Positions 25,335 through 33,281 of a DNA stretch of 45,327 nucleotides are shown piece by piece (the first letter of the stretch is position 1; the number at the start of each line of letters is the position of its first letter). The stretch comes from Candidatus Acetatifactor stercoripullorum (GTDB lineage Bacteria; Bacillota; Clostridia; Lachnospirales; Lachnospiraceae), in the NCBI GenBank assembly GCA_019114005.1, contig DXGH01000017.1, positions 1 to 45,327 on the forward strand, read 5' to 3'. Position numbers and translations under genes: made by a program. Below the pieces are notes generated by a model. It was given only the letters and a program-made list of their open reading frames with translations, ran no database searches and had not been told where the DNA came from.

Positions 25335-26917
25335 AATCTATCTCCCGCTTCCTTTCCTGTGACAATTACATAGCTTCCCTGCTCCCCTTCCACAGAATAG
25401 GCAAAGGGAATTTGGGAAAGCTCTGATTCATGAAGCACATACAGTCCCTCCGGATCAGCCTCCAGGGGATAACTCAAATCCACAAAATGATATCTCTCTT
25501 GGTATGGCGCAAGCCTTCTGCCTCCCGTCACATCCGTTTCCCCCCTATAATAGGCCGAATCTATTTTACACACAAACTGCGTCAGCACTTCTGCACTGGT
25601 TTGATTAAACTGTACTCCCAGCTCTCCCGTAATATAAAGATGGTCATATTCCTCCATGGCATCCGCCTCCTGCACTGCCGCCAGAAAGTCTCCGTAATAG
25701 TAATAGCGGCTCTCCTGGGCAAACCAGGTAAAATACACCGAAAAAAAGGCAGCTGCGCAGACTGCGTAGACCGCTGCAATCACAGGCTTAAGCTTTTTTA
25801 CCCTGGAAACTGCAAAGCGGATACCATAGCAGCACAAAAAAATGAGGGGGAAAAAAATAACATTGATGCGGTTAATATTCACCTCAAATGTCACCAGTCC
25901 AATCCAGATTCCCATAAGAAGAGCTCCCCAGATTCCCAGCATACGGGTTTTTTTCAATAAATCCCTTTCCCGAAAAAGGTCTCTGGTAAACACCCCTGTT
26001 CCCAGAAAAACAAATGGAATGGAAATATGATACAGTGGGCCAAAAGCAGGAATGGCATTAAAGATCAGGTCAGGCAGCTGCAAAAATACCGCACTTATCA
26101 TGGATACTATATTTTTCCAAAGCTGTGCAAAGGAAAAATTTAAAAGTAAAATGTCTCCGCTGCGGATGCTCTCCGGGAAATATCCCATAGTAAAAAAAGG
26201 AGTCTCAATGGTGTGCAGGCCAAGGGCGTTGATCAACAGCACCAATATCTCCGGAAGAGCCGTCATCACAAAAATCGGAACGCACAAAAGAACCTCCCTC
26301 AGCCCAAGCTGTTTCTTCCACAAGCACCATGCGGCAAATACCGCAAGAAAGAGAGGCACAGAATAAGCTGCAATCCCATAGCAGTAAAAGGTAAGGCCGA
26401 AAAAAAACATGGAGAGATACAGATATCTCCTTTTTTCCAGACCACAAAGCAAAAGGTAGAGAGCCAGCAAAAAGACATGAGGAAAAAGATTGCAGTCCAA
26501 GGACCAGCGGCTCTGCATAAAATGCCAGGGATTTACAGCGGTAAGCGCCATAGCCATAAGGCCAAAGATCCTGCCATACATTTTTTTCCCGATAAGGTAC
26601 ATCAACACAAGAGAGCCGCAGCTGGCAAGCAAAAGCGGCAGACGAACAGACACTATGTGGAATCCGAAAATACGGATAAAGGGAATCATGCAATAGGACA
26701 GCAGCGCGCTCATCTGACCGTATTTCCACGCCTCGAGATGCACCGGCAGAAACATACCGTAACGGTCCGTGCCATACTCCGACAACGCAAGCGCATCCAC
26801 TGCAGCCATGGCCTCATCCTGGTTCACTCCATCCGGCACACTTCCAAAGCGGATGCAGCGCACCAATACTGCCCCCAGCAAAATTCCCCAAAACAACCAA
26901 CGTTCCTTTTTTTTCAT
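25331..26917 (-). CDS. GT39/PMT-like (GT-C fold) glycosyltransferase
   Basis: A 528-aa polytopic membrane protein with about 10-12 predicted helices. The first extracytoplasmic loop carries GSVPDGVNQDEAMAAVDALAL, the acidic D/E motif typical of GT-C enzymes such as protein O-mannosyltransferases and ArnT. This is followed by GRIFGLMAMALTAVNPWHFMQSRW, also typical of the family. A soluble C-terminal extracellular part is at about 410-528. It probably moves a sugar from a polyprenyl-phosphate donor to a glycan or protein outside the membrane. It is the first gene of a two-gene cassette with the O-antigen-ligase-like protein, and follows the flavin reductase gene with only a 9-bp gap. Confidence 0.85.
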   Translation of the reverse strand: MKKKERWLFWGILLGAVLVRCIRFGSVPDGVNQDEAMAAVDALALSEYGTDRYGMFLPVHLEAWKYGQMSALLSYCMIPFIRIFGFHIVSVRLPLLLASCGSLVLMYLIGKKMYGRIFGLMAMALTAVNPWHFMQSRWSLDCNLFPHVFLLALYLLLCGLEKRRYLYLSMFFFGLTFYCYGIAAYSVPLFLAVFAAWCLWKKQLGLREVLLCVPIFVMTALPEILVLLINALGLHTIETPFFTMGYFPESIRSGDILLLNFSFAQLWKNIVSMISAVFLQLPDLIFNAIPAFGPLYHISIPFVFLGTGVFTRDLFRERDLLKKTRMLGIWGALLMGIWIGLVTFEVNINRINVIFFPLIFLCCYGIRFAVSRVKKLKPVIAAVYAVCAAAFFSVYFTWFAQESRYYYYGDFLAAVQEADAMEEYDHLYITGELGVQFNQTSAEVLTQFVCKIDSAYYRGETDVTGGRRLAPYQERYHFVDLSYPLEADPEGLYVLHESELSQIPFAYSVEGEQGSYVIVTGKEAGDRF

Positions 26918-26926
26918 AACCTGCCC

Positions 26927-27517
26927 TCAGCCACTGCGGCGGCTTCCTTTCTGCTTTTTGCGCACACTGTAGCCGAAGGTTCCCAGCTGCTCCCCACAGC
27001 TTAAATAAGCGCCATGGGAATAGACAATGGGTTCCGCCTTCTCCAGATGAAATTTTCGCCCCTCATCCATATAGTTCTCATCTGCGTGCACCGCCAGCAC
27101 GTCTGCAAGAAACAGATCATGAGAGCCTAAGGGCTTCACCTGCCTGACTCTGCACTCAATATTCACAGGGCTCTCTCCGATCATAGGCGCTTTCACATAA
27201 GCCGCATCCGCCTTTGTCAGCTTAAGCTCCTCAAATTTATCCACATCCCTGCCGCTCTTAACGCCACAGTAATCTGTAGCAAAAACCAGTCCCCTGGTGG
27301 TCAGATTTACCACAAATTCTCCGGTGTCCCGCAAAATCGGATAGGAATAGCGTTCCGGGCGCACGGAAATGCTCAACATGGGAGGATTTGTGCAGATTGT
27401 TCCCACCCAGGCAAGCGTTATAATATTGGCTCTGCCGCTTTGATCCGCCATGCTGACCATAACCACCGGCAATGGATACAGCATATTCCCCGGCTTCCAA
27501 ATCTCTTTTGCCATCAT
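26927..27517 (-). CDS. Flavin reductase-like FMN-binding protein (flavoredoxin type)
   Basis: A 196-aa protein of the split-barrel flavin reductase domain. Recognisable parts: NMLYPLPVVMVSMADQSGRANIITLAWVGT (phosphate-binding strand), ISVRPERYSYPILRDTGEFVVNL, and FEELKLTKADAAYVKAPMIGE-type sequence leading to the strand block NIECRVRQVKPLGSHDLFLADVLAVH. Relatives reduce free FMN or act as FMN-carrying electron shuttles in anaerobes. The C-terminal tail is basic (RKKQKGSRRSG). The start ATG follows AAGGGAAAA. It sits between the coiled-coil protein and the GT39-like gene and may be cotranscribed with them, although the function does not suggest a shared pathway. Confidence 0.9.
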   Translation of the reverse strand: MMAKEIWKPGNMLYPLPVVMVSMADQSGRANIITLAWVGTICTNPPMLSISVRPERYSYPILRDTGEFVVNLTTRGLVFATDYCGVKSGRDVDKFEELKLTKADAAYVKAPMIGESPVNIECRVRQVKPLGSHDLFLADVLAVHADENYMDEGRKFHLEKAEPIVYSHGAYLSCGEQLGTFGYSVRKKQKGSRRSG

Positions 27518-27540
27518 TTTTCCCTTCGCATGAAAACTTT

Positions 27541-28074
27541 TTAGAAGAATTTAAAATTCAGCAGATTCATCACCTGCACAACCACGCTTCCAAGGGACAG
27601 CACAAGAGCTGCAATGGAAATTCCCAATACTGCATTCAGCTTTCCGGAAGCTTTTCCCACAGTGTCACTGAGCCGGTCAAGACCCTCCGTCTGCTTTGCG
27701 GATTCCTCCACTACCACAGCCTGTACGTTGCGGTAAACCTTCACGCACTCCCGGTGCACGCCTTCGCCGCTTCCCTCCAGTTTTTCCACAAACTCGGCCT
27801 TCCATTCCTCAAGAGCTTCGGAATCCTGTTTTATTTCATGAATTTTTTGAATGGCTTCATCCACCAGCCGGGCGACCTGCCCGCTGTCCGACTTTGACTC
27901 CTTAAGCCTTGCATCTCCTTCCTCCACGATCGCCTTAAGACGGTCCAGACAATCGTTATACTCCTTAAGACGATCCTTCAGACGATTAAGCTCTTCCGTA
28001 TCCGCCGCAGTATTCGCCTTAATCATTTCCTGTGCAGTCAGCTTCTGTGCCAGCTTGTCCATAAACATATCCAT
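27541..28074 (-). CDS. Coiled-coil protein with C-terminal membrane anchor (unknown function)
   Basis: A 177-aa protein with no domain that I recognise. About residues 15-140 are highly charged, helical and heptad-like (LNRLKDRLKEYNDCLDRLKAIVEEGDARLKE). A single hydrophobic segment follows at about 148-172 (NAVLGISIAALVLSLGSVVVQVMNLL) near the C-terminus. The layout is that of a tail-anchored protein with a cytoplasmic coiled coil, possibly a scaffold. The ATG start follows a GGAGGGAAA ribosome binding site. It precedes the flavin reductase by 23 bp and is probably in one transcript with it. Confidence 0.75.
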   Translation of the reverse strand: MDMFMDKLAQKLTAQEMIKANTAADTEELNRLKDRLKEYNDCLDRLKAIVEEGDARLKESKSDSGQVARLVDEAIQKIHEIKQDSEALEEWKAEFVEKLEGSGEGVHRECVKVYRNVQAVVVEESAKQTEGLDRLSDTVGKASGKLNAVLGISIAALVLSLGSVVVQVMNLLNFKFF

Positions 28075-28288
28075 TCATTTCCCTCCGAATTATCCACCTG
28101 CCATGTTTCGAATATAAGTATCCGTGGTGTCTGCATTACATAGGGACATTTTATCATTTTTTCAGTTTTCTGACAACAGAAACCGCTTTTTGTGCAAACT
28201 GCATACGAAAATCTTCAATTCACTATATGTTTTTGTTACATTAACCAATAATTTACATGCCGTTCATATTTTGTTCATATTTTATTGC

Positions 28289-28441
28289 TATACTCTATTT
28301 GTAGCCAAAGGAAATGGCCATTGATGTCAGCATAACACATAGATAAATTTTTTCATAATAGCCCAGATACCGAAAGGTGTCTGGGCACTCCTCATTTTAT
28401 GGCTGCGGTTTCTTTCAGCAATAGAGAAACTCCTGCCTGAG
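28289..28441 (+). other. Non-coding intergenic stretch with extended -10 box and GAAA-capped hairpin
   Basis: The gap between two minus-strand genes (28075-28441) has no protein gene. On the plus strand TGCTATACT (28287-28294... TATACT at 28289) is a good extended -10 element. Downstream, GCCCAGATACC-GAAA-GGTGTCTGGGC (about 28361-28386) forms an 11-bp stem with a GAAA tetraloop only when transcribed from the plus strand, since the mismatch becomes a U-G wobble there. A second short stem, GTTTCT/AGAAAC (28408-28430), follows. This could be a small RNA or a 3'-UTR structure of the alarmone synthetase gene. Confidence 0.3.
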
Positions 28442-29089
28442 CTATTCCTTTTCTCTTTCCCGGCTGATGGCCAGAATCTCTTCGTTCAGGGAAAGCATTC
28501 TGGCGTCCAGATCCGACACCATTCTGGCACACTCCACCAATTCGTTCTTGATATGCTCCGGGGCGTCCCCTTCAAACTTGTAATGGATTTTATGCTCCAG
28601 GCTGGCCCAGAAATCCATGGCTACCGTACGTATCTGTATCTCCACCTTTGTGTCCACAATACGGTCGGACAGATACACCGGCACCGAAACAATCATGTGA
28701 TAGCTTTTATACCCGCTGGCCTTTGGATATGTAATATAATCCTTTACCGCAATCACTTTGATATCCCTCTGCTCGCTTATCATGTCCGCAATCCTGTAGA
28801 TATCAGAGGTAAAGGAGCAGATAATGCGGATACCTGCAATGTCGTTGATGTACTTTACCATATTGTCAATCGTGGACTCATAGCCATTTCTTTTCAGCTT
28901 CTTTACGATGCTCTCCGGCGTTTTGATCCTGACCTTAATATGCTCTATGGGATTATACTGATGAACATGCTGAAACTCATCATTCAGAATCTGCATTTTC
29001 GTTTCTATCTGCCGCAGCGCAGCATTATACACAAGCATGACCTCCTGCCAGCTGTCAATGCCTTCTCCATTGTCCACCTTTAGTTCCAT
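28442..29089 (-). CDS. Small alarmone synthetase (RelQ/YjbM-type GTP pyrophosphokinase)
   Basis: A 215-aa single-domain (p)ppGpp synthetase without the hydrolase and TGS/ACT regulatory parts of full-length Rel. RelA/SpoT-domain motifs: IKVRIKTPESIVKKLKRNG (substrate-binding basic strip), NDIAGIRIICSFTSDIYRIAD (with the conserved aspartate), YITYPKASGYKSYHMIVSVP (GTP-binding Tyr/Lys loop) and VEIQIRTVAMDFWASLEHKIHYK (catalytic Glu, Gln-x-Arg and His). The length and arrangement match the RelQ class, which in Firmicutes responds to cell-wall stress and can be activated by pppGpp. The ATG at 29089 follows AAGGAG; a longer in-frame reading would start in the promoter area. TTGACA (29199-29204) with ATTAAT 17 bp on is a possible promoter. 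Confidence 0.93.
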   Translation of the reverse strand: MELKVDNGEGIDSWQEVMLVYNAALRQIETKMQILNDEFQHVHQYNPIEHIKVRIKTPESIVKKLKRNGYESTIDNMVKYINDIAGIRIICSFTSDIYRIADMISEQRDIKVIAVKDYITYPKASGYKSYHMIVSVPVYLSDRIVDTKVEIQIRTVAMDFWASLEHKIHYKFEGDAPEHIKNELVECARMVSDLDARMLSLNEEILAISREREKE

Positions 29090-29301
29090 TTTAGCTCCTT
29101 CTATTTTATAATTCTCTGCCTTTATAAAATCAGTATAGCATAAAGCATGATAAAAATGTATAATATTCACAAATAATTAATCCTTTTTTAAGAAAATTTG
29201 TCAATAATATTTAGAACCGTACCTTGTATATATATGACATATACAAAAATATTATGACATGCTATACTGTCTAAAATACGTTTTTGAAAGGAGCTCCATT
29301 T

Positions 29302-29571
29302 ATGTTTCGCTTATGGGCAAGAACCTTTAAAGATAATCATATGCTGCAGGATACCTGCATTTGTGACGGCAGCGCCGATACCCGCACTCACAAAATTTTC
29401 CGGGCCCTGGACGAAATATGCGTCCAGTTTGACTTGGGCAAGCCCATCTGGCTGGACAAAACAGTAAAGGATTTCAAGCGTCACAATAAGGTTCGTTTTT
29501 ATCAGGATAATTTTATCGAGGATATTGATTTTGACTATTTGGAAATTCAGGTGATAGAAGAAGATTCCTGA
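29302..29571 (+). CDS. Uncharacterised 89-aa protein
   Basis: A small soluble protein, MFRLWARTFKDNHMLQDTCI at the N-terminus, with no signal peptide or membrane helix. The composition is charged and aromatic (Phe/Tyr/Trp and Asp rich), ending in an acidic tail (IEDIDFDYLEIQVIEEDS). Two cysteines lie close together (TCICDGS), but this is not a convincing metal site. The ATG follows AAGGAG at 8 bp, and the upstream region has a TATACT -10 box at 29263-29268. I do not recognise a domain; the strong ribosome binding site and normal codon use support a real gene. It is divergent from the alarmone synthetase gene. Confidence 0.75.
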   Translation: MFRLWARTFKDNHMLQDTCICDGSADTRTHKIFRALDEICVQFDLGKPIWLDKTVKDFKRHNKVRFYQDNFIEDIDFDYLEIQVIEEDS

Positions 29572-29577
29572 TATCTA

Positions 29578-29606
29578 TTGACATTTCCTCCATGCAAGTG
29601 TATTAT
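29578..29606 (+). promoter_or_regulatory. Promoter of the hemolysin III family gene
   Basis: Consensus TTGACA (29578-29583), 17-bp spacer, TATTAT (29601-29606), starting 6 bp after the stop of the 89-aa gene. Confidence 0.8.
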
Positions 29607-29728
29607 CATTATTGTAACACATGGTTTCGAAAACTACATAATATACTTTAGATAACTGTTTCATGTATTTTTATCCTGTGTCTGGTTACAATAATCAGAG
29701 AACCACACAGCATAACGGAGGTGTTCCT

Positions 29729-30379
29729 ATGCAGATTACAATTCGAGAGCCCGGAAGCGCGCTTACGCATTTTATCGGAATGATGCTGGCTGTGTTTGCT
29801 GCCGTTCCGCTTTTAGTTAAGGCCGGAGTCAGTTCCGGAGGACGAAATTTTGCCGCCATGGCAATTTTTATGGGAAGCATGATTTTGCTGTACGGGGCCA
29901 GTACCGCCTACCACAGTGTAAATCTCTCCGGCAAAGGCCTGCGCCTTTTCCGCAAGCTGGACCATATGATGATTTTTGTGCTGATTGCAGGCTCCTATAC
30001 GCCGGTATGCCTCATCGTCCTGGGCGGTGAAATCGGTTATACACTGCTTGCCATTGTATGGGGAATCGCACTTTTAGGCATGATTATCAAAGCCTGCTGG
30101 ATTACCTGCCCTAAATGGTTTTCCTCGGTCATCTACATTGCCATGGGCTGGGTCTGTGTACTGGTATTCGGCAGACTGTTTCATACGCTTCCCCTCACCG
30201 GTTTCCTCTGGCTTCTGGCCGGTGGACTTATCTATACCGCAGGCGGCGTCATTTACGCATTGAAGCTCCCCATCTTTAACGCAAAGCATAAGTCCTTCGG
30301 CTCCCATGAGGTCTTTCATCTGTTTGTGATGGGCGGCAGCATCTGCCATTTTATCTTTATGTATCTCTATGTGGCCTGA
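29729..30379 (+). CDS. Hemolysin III / PAQR family membrane protein
   Basis: A 216-aa protein with seven predicted membrane helices. The PAQR/HlyIII motifs are present: an early REPGSALTHFIG, then MILLYGASTAYHSV in helix 2-3 (conserved Ser-x-x-x-His), LDHMMIFVLIAGSYTPV (conserved Asp-His), and SHEVFHLFVMGGSICHFIFM near the C-terminus (His-x-x-x-His). These histidines and the aspartate form a zinc site shared with adiponectin receptors. The bacterial function is not established despite the hemolysin name. The ATG at 29729 follows GGAGG; a longer in-frame reading from 29663 has no ribosome binding site. Ends at a bidirectional terminator. Confidence 0.93.
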   Translation: MQITIREPGSALTHFIGMMLAVFAAVPLLVKAGVSSGGRNFAAMAIFMGSMILLYGASTAYHSVNLSGKGLRLFRKLDHMMIFVLIAGSYTPVCLIVLGGEIGYTLLAIVWGIALLGMIIKACWITCPKWFSSVIYIAMGWVCVLVFGRLFHTLPLTGFLWLLAGGLIYTAGGVIYALKLPIFNAKHKSFGSHEVFHLFVMGGSICHFIFMYLYVA

Positions 30380-30382
30380 TAA

Positions 30383-30432
30383 AAAATCCCTGGAGAAGAT
30401 TTGTGGGAAAAAGCCTTCTCCAGGGATTTTTA
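30383..30432. terminator. Bidirectional terminator between the hlyIII-type gene and galE
   Basis: AAATCCCTGGAGAAG / CTTCTCCAGGGATTT, a 15-bp perfect stem. It is flanked by A-run on the left and TTTTTATTT on the right, so it serves both convergent genes. Confidence 0.9.
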
Positions 30433-30443
30433 TTTCTTATAAT

Positions 30444-31463
30444 TTATTCATCATCGTATCCGTTGGGATTATTTTTCTGCCATCTCCAGGAATCCTCGCA
30501 CATATCTCTGATCCCATACTGCGCCGTCCAGCCAAGCTCCTCCTTAGCCTTTCCAGCATCTGCATAGCAGGTAGCGATGTCTCCCGCCCGGCGGGGCTTG
30601 ATCACATAAGGAATCTTTACGCCCGTTGCCTCCTCAAAATTCTTCACAATGTCAAGGACGCTGTATCCAACGCCGGTACCCAGATTATACACCTTAAGTC
30701 CGGCCTTCTCCTCTATCTTTTTCAGCGCCTTCACATGTCCCTTAGCCAGATCCACAACATGGATATAATCTCTCACGCCGGTTCCGTCCGGGGTATCGTA
30801 ATCATTTCCGAATACGCCCAGCTCCTTGAGCTTGCCTACTGCAACCTGGGTAATATAAGGCATCAGATTGTTGGGAATGCCGTTGGGGTTCTCCCCGATG
30901 GTTCCGCTCTTGTGGGCTCCGATGGGGTTAAAATAGCGCAGCAGGATCACATTCCACTCCGGGTCCGCCTTCTGAATATCCGTAAGAATCTGCTCCAGCA
31001 TGGATTTCGTCCAGCCATAGGGGTTTGTACATTGTCCCTTGGGGCACTCCTCAGTAATGGGCACAAAAGCCGGATTTCCGTACACAGTTGCGCTGGAGGA
31101 AAAAATAATATTTTTCACGCCATGCTTTCTCATAACGTCCACCAGCGTCAGAGTTCCTGCAATATTGTTTTCATAATACTCCCAGGGCTTCTGTACGGAT
31201 TCTCCCACCGCCTTCAGTCCCGCAAAGTGAATCACCGCATCCACCTTCTCCTTGGAGAAAACCTCCTCCAAGGCCTCCCTGTCCAAAATGTCCGCCTTGT
31301 AGAAGGGAACCTTCTTGCCGGTGATGGCCTCCACCCTGGGCAAAGCCTTTTCGCTGGCATTACACAGATTGTCAAGCACCGCCACATCATAACCTGCCTC
31401 CTGCAGCTCCACAACGGTATGGCTGCCAATAAAGCCTGCTCCGCCTGTTACCAGAATCTTCAT
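30444..31463 (-). CDS. galE: UDP-glucose 4-epimerase
   Basis: NAD-dependent interconversion of UDP-glucose and UDP-galactose (Leloir pathway; also supplies sugar donors for envelope glycans). The 339-aa length is typical. The Rossmann [15 protein letters not shown] (residues 7-21), the catalytic Ser/Thr region FSSSATVYG and the Tyr-x-x-x-Lys motif YGWTKSM are intact. [17 protein letters not shown] is also characteristic. It follows the UDP-sugar pyrophosphorylase gene with a 121-bp gap that holds its own promoter and a small hairpin. Confidence 0.96.
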   Translation of the reverse strand: MKILVTGGAGFIGSHTVVELQEAGYDVAVLDNLCNASEKALPRVEAITGKKVPFYKADILDREALEEVFSKEKVDAVIHFAGLKAVGESVQKPWEYYENNIAGTLTLVDVMRKHGVKNIIFSSSATVYGNPAFVPITEECPKGQCTNPYGWTKSMLEQILTDIQKADPEWNVILLRYFNPIGAHKSGTIGENPNGIPNNLMPYITQVAVGKLKELGVFGNDYDTPDGTGVRDYIHVVDLAKGHVKALKKIEEKAGLKVYNLGTGVGYSVLDIVKNFEEATGVKIPYVIKPRRAGDIATCYADAGKAKEELGWTAQYGIRDMCEDSWRWQKNNPNGYDDE

Positions 31464-31469
31464 AATCCA

Positions 31470-31515
31470 CTCCTGTTCTGCCCGCCAAGCGGGCGCAATC
31501 TCCTGTTTTGTTCTG
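31470..31515. repeat. Hairpin flanked by duplicated ribosome-binding sequence before galE
   Basis: Immediately upstream of galE (minus strand) the sequence AACAGGAG occurs twice: once beside the start codon and once about 30 bp upstream. The two copies bracket a perfect GCCCGC-TTG-GCGGGC hairpin (31480-31494). The arrangement resembles, in miniature, the duplicated start region flanking palindromes at proC. Confidence 0.55.
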
Positions 31516-31547
31516 TTTTCAGCTTACTAAAAACAACAGTTTCCCTC

Positions 31548-31576
31548 AATATCCATTTGTTATGAAAATCTGTCAA
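31548..31576 (-). promoter_or_regulatory. Promoter of galE
   Basis: TTGACA (31571-31576) with a 17-bp spacer to GATATT (31548-31553) on the minus strand; the -35 is perfect and the -10 is weak. Confidence 0.5.
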
Positions 31577-31584
31577 AATGTTAA

Positions 31585-32811
31585 TTACAGTGTCACGCCG
31601 TTTTCCTGCAGCAGCGCTCTTGCACTTTCCACAGAGTCAATGCCCGTCCTGTTTTTGATGGGAGCAAACTCTCTGTTTCTTTCCACCTCAAAGGGCAGGC
31701 AGCTGTCCAGCTGATGAATCATATCAAGCACAAGGGTTTCATATTTATAGCCGTTTGGCTCCTGGGGCTTTTTAAGCTCCCCGTTCTCGTCCAGATAAGG
31801 AATCTTTTTTTCCACAATGTGAAGAGGCATACTGGAAGCCATCATGTGCTCCAATTCCTGCTCGTGGAACAGATAATTCAGGATGACGCCGAAATTGTAG
31901 GCCGGCTCGCCGTTTTCATCCCTGGCGTTCATCAGCTCCTCCGTAAGCTCATAATATTCCACAATAGAGGGCCTTCCATCCTCCAGACACATCACGCCCA
32001 CCTTTTCGTCAGGAGCGTTTTTGCGCACCACCTTGGCTCCCACCACACATTTTTTCTGTATAACGGCCCCGATAAAGCAAGGATCCGCAATGCGCTGAAG
32101 CACATTATCCACCGCAAAAACATTCAGCCATTCAATCCCCTGCTCCTGTATCAGTTCCAGCAGTCCGTTGCTTTTCAGAGAGGTAAACCAGCCGCCGTTT
32201 CCGTTGGGAGAAGTGGAAAGCCGCCCCTTTGCCTCCAGGTAAATTTTCCCCTGATAATCCGTAGCCGCCGCCATGTCCTGCTTGAAAAAGTGCACATATT
32301 CCTCCTGATATCCAAAATATTCATGCTCTTTCAGGAAAGAAACGGTAGCCTGATGGTTCTTTTCGCTGGTCATCACAAACAGGTGAATCCAGGTTCCCGA
32401 CTCTTGAACCACCTCCATCAGATTGTTGATCAGGCATTCAAAAATATACAGCTTCCTGGTGATTCCCACATTGTACATTCCCTTAGGGTCATCCGAGCCA
32501 AGACGGGTACCCATTCCCCCTGCCAAAAGCACGGCTCCAACCCGTCCCTGACGAATGGCCTCCATCCCCACAGCGGTAAAGCCTGCCCGGTTTGCTTCGA
32601 TCTCATCCAGCTGCATGGAGGCAAGTGGCGTGATCACACCCTTTTTGGTCAGCTCTTCCCTATGCTTACAGGCCTCTAAAATTCCCATGTCCGTCTCTTC
32701 AATCTGCTTCAGCAAAGACCCTTTCTCCTCTTCCGAAAGCTCTCCATAATATTTCAGAAGATGCTCCTGTCCATATTTTTCCAGCTTTTCCCTGGCCTGT
32801 TCCAGTGTCAT
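31585..32811 (-). CDS. UDPGP-family UTP-sugar-1-phosphate uridylyltransferase (eukaryote-like)
   Basis: A 408-aa nucleotidyltransferase of the UDPGP family (UAP1/UGP2-like), different from the usual bacterial GalU. The nucleotide loop is VLLAGGMGTRLGSDDPKGMYNVG (about 93-115). The uracil and sugar-binding segments include PNGNGGWFTSL and NVFAVDNVLQRIADP (the metal-binding Asp). NFGVILNYLF and KKIPYLDENG follow. UAP1-type enzymes make UDP-GlcNAc; related bacterial ones make UDP-glucose or UDP-galactose. The galE neighbour suggests UDP-glucose/galactose or their N-acetyl forms. The exact substrate is not fixed by sequence. A helical N-terminal extension (1-60, EKLEKYGQEHLLKYYGELS) is also UAP-like. 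Confidence 0.88.
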   Translation of the reverse strand: MTLEQAREKLEKYGQEHLLKYYGELSEEEKGSLLKQIEETDMGILEACKHREELTKKGVITPLASMQLDEIEANRAGFTAVGMEAIRQGRVGAVLLAGGMGTRLGSDDPKGMYNVGITRKLYIFECLINNLMEVVQESGTWIHLFVMTSEKNHQATVSFLKEHEYFGYQEEYVHFFKQDMAAATDYQGKIYLEAKGRLSTSPNGNGGWFTSLKSNGLLELIQEQGIEWLNVFAVDNVLQRIADPCFIGAVIQKKCVVGAKVVRKNAPDEKVGVMCLEDGRPSIVEYYELTEELMNARDENGEPAYNFGVILNYLFHEQELEHMMASSMPLHIVEKKIPYLDENGELKKPQEPNGYKYETLVLDMIHQLDSCLPFEVERNREFAPIKNRTGIDSVESARALLQENGVTL

Positions 32812-32849
32812 ACCCGTTCTCCTTTTCCTATTGCTTCGATTTAATTCCC

Positions 32850-32878
32850 ATTATAACCCATTAACACAGGGCAGGCAA
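32850..32878 (-). promoter_or_regulatory. Promoter of the UDP-sugar pyrophosphorylase gene
   Basis: TTGCCT (32873-32878), 17-bp spacer, perfect TATAAT (32850-32855) on the minus strand, 38 bp before the start codon. Confidence 0.75.
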
Positions 32879-33039
32879 CGCCAACCACCAAAAAGTAACT
32901 TCCAAGCCCCAAAAGCAGACTGTCCCGCGATAAGATTTTGTTAAGAAAAGCGAGGTTTTATTTTTCCGCTCCCCAAAATGTTTTATGATAGAGCAGGACG
33001 TATAAGAGCAGGATATTAACATGGAAAGGTGGTATTCAC

Positions 33040-33183
33040 ATGAATCTTGGAATTCTGATTATAGCAATCGTGGGCGGCGCTGCCGGCATTCTTTCCACAC
33101 TTTTTTTGACGGTGAGTTTCCCGGCCGTCATTATTTGGAAAATTTACCGCAGAATACGCTACTCCATTCCCATAACAAAATAG
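33040..33183 (+). CDS. 47-aa single-pass membrane peptide
   Basis: A short gene with all control signals. ATG at 33040 follows AAAGGTGG at 7 bp and reads MNLGILIIAIVGGAAGILST at its start. It continues through a hydrophobic span (about residues 4-35, Gly/Ala/Ile/Leu rich), then ends in a basic tail (WKIYRRIRYSIPITK) and TAG. The positive-inside rule places the C-terminus in the cytoplasm. A TATGAT -10 box lies at 32984-32989, though with a poor -35. A strong Rho-independent terminator begins 20 bp after the stop. I do not recognise the family; possible roles are a small regulatory peptide, a toxin-like peptide, or a subunit of a membrane complex. No antisense RNA or partner is visible. Confidence 0.7.
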   Translation: MNLGILIIAIVGGAAGILSTLFLTVSFPAVIIWKIYRRIRYSIPITK

Positions 33184-33202
33184 TGTCTCAAATCCAAAAC
33201 TT

Positions 33203-33246
33203 CGCCCGGAGCTCGTGCATGGCGCACCGCTTTCCGGGCGTTTTTT
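33203..33246 (+). terminator. Terminator of the 47-aa peptide gene
   Basis: CGCCCGGA / TCCGGGCG, an 8-bp perfect GC-rich stem followed by TTTTTT on the plus strand. No other plus-strand gene precedes it, so it supports the small gene. Confidence 0.88.
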
Positions 33247-33281
33247 GCATGAAAAAATTTAACTGGCAAATCGCTTCCTGC

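Noticed and set aside
29729..30379. Calling the PAQR-family protein a hemolysin or virulence factor
   Set aside because: The family name is historical; the seven-helix zinc-site architecture does not support a pore-forming toxin.
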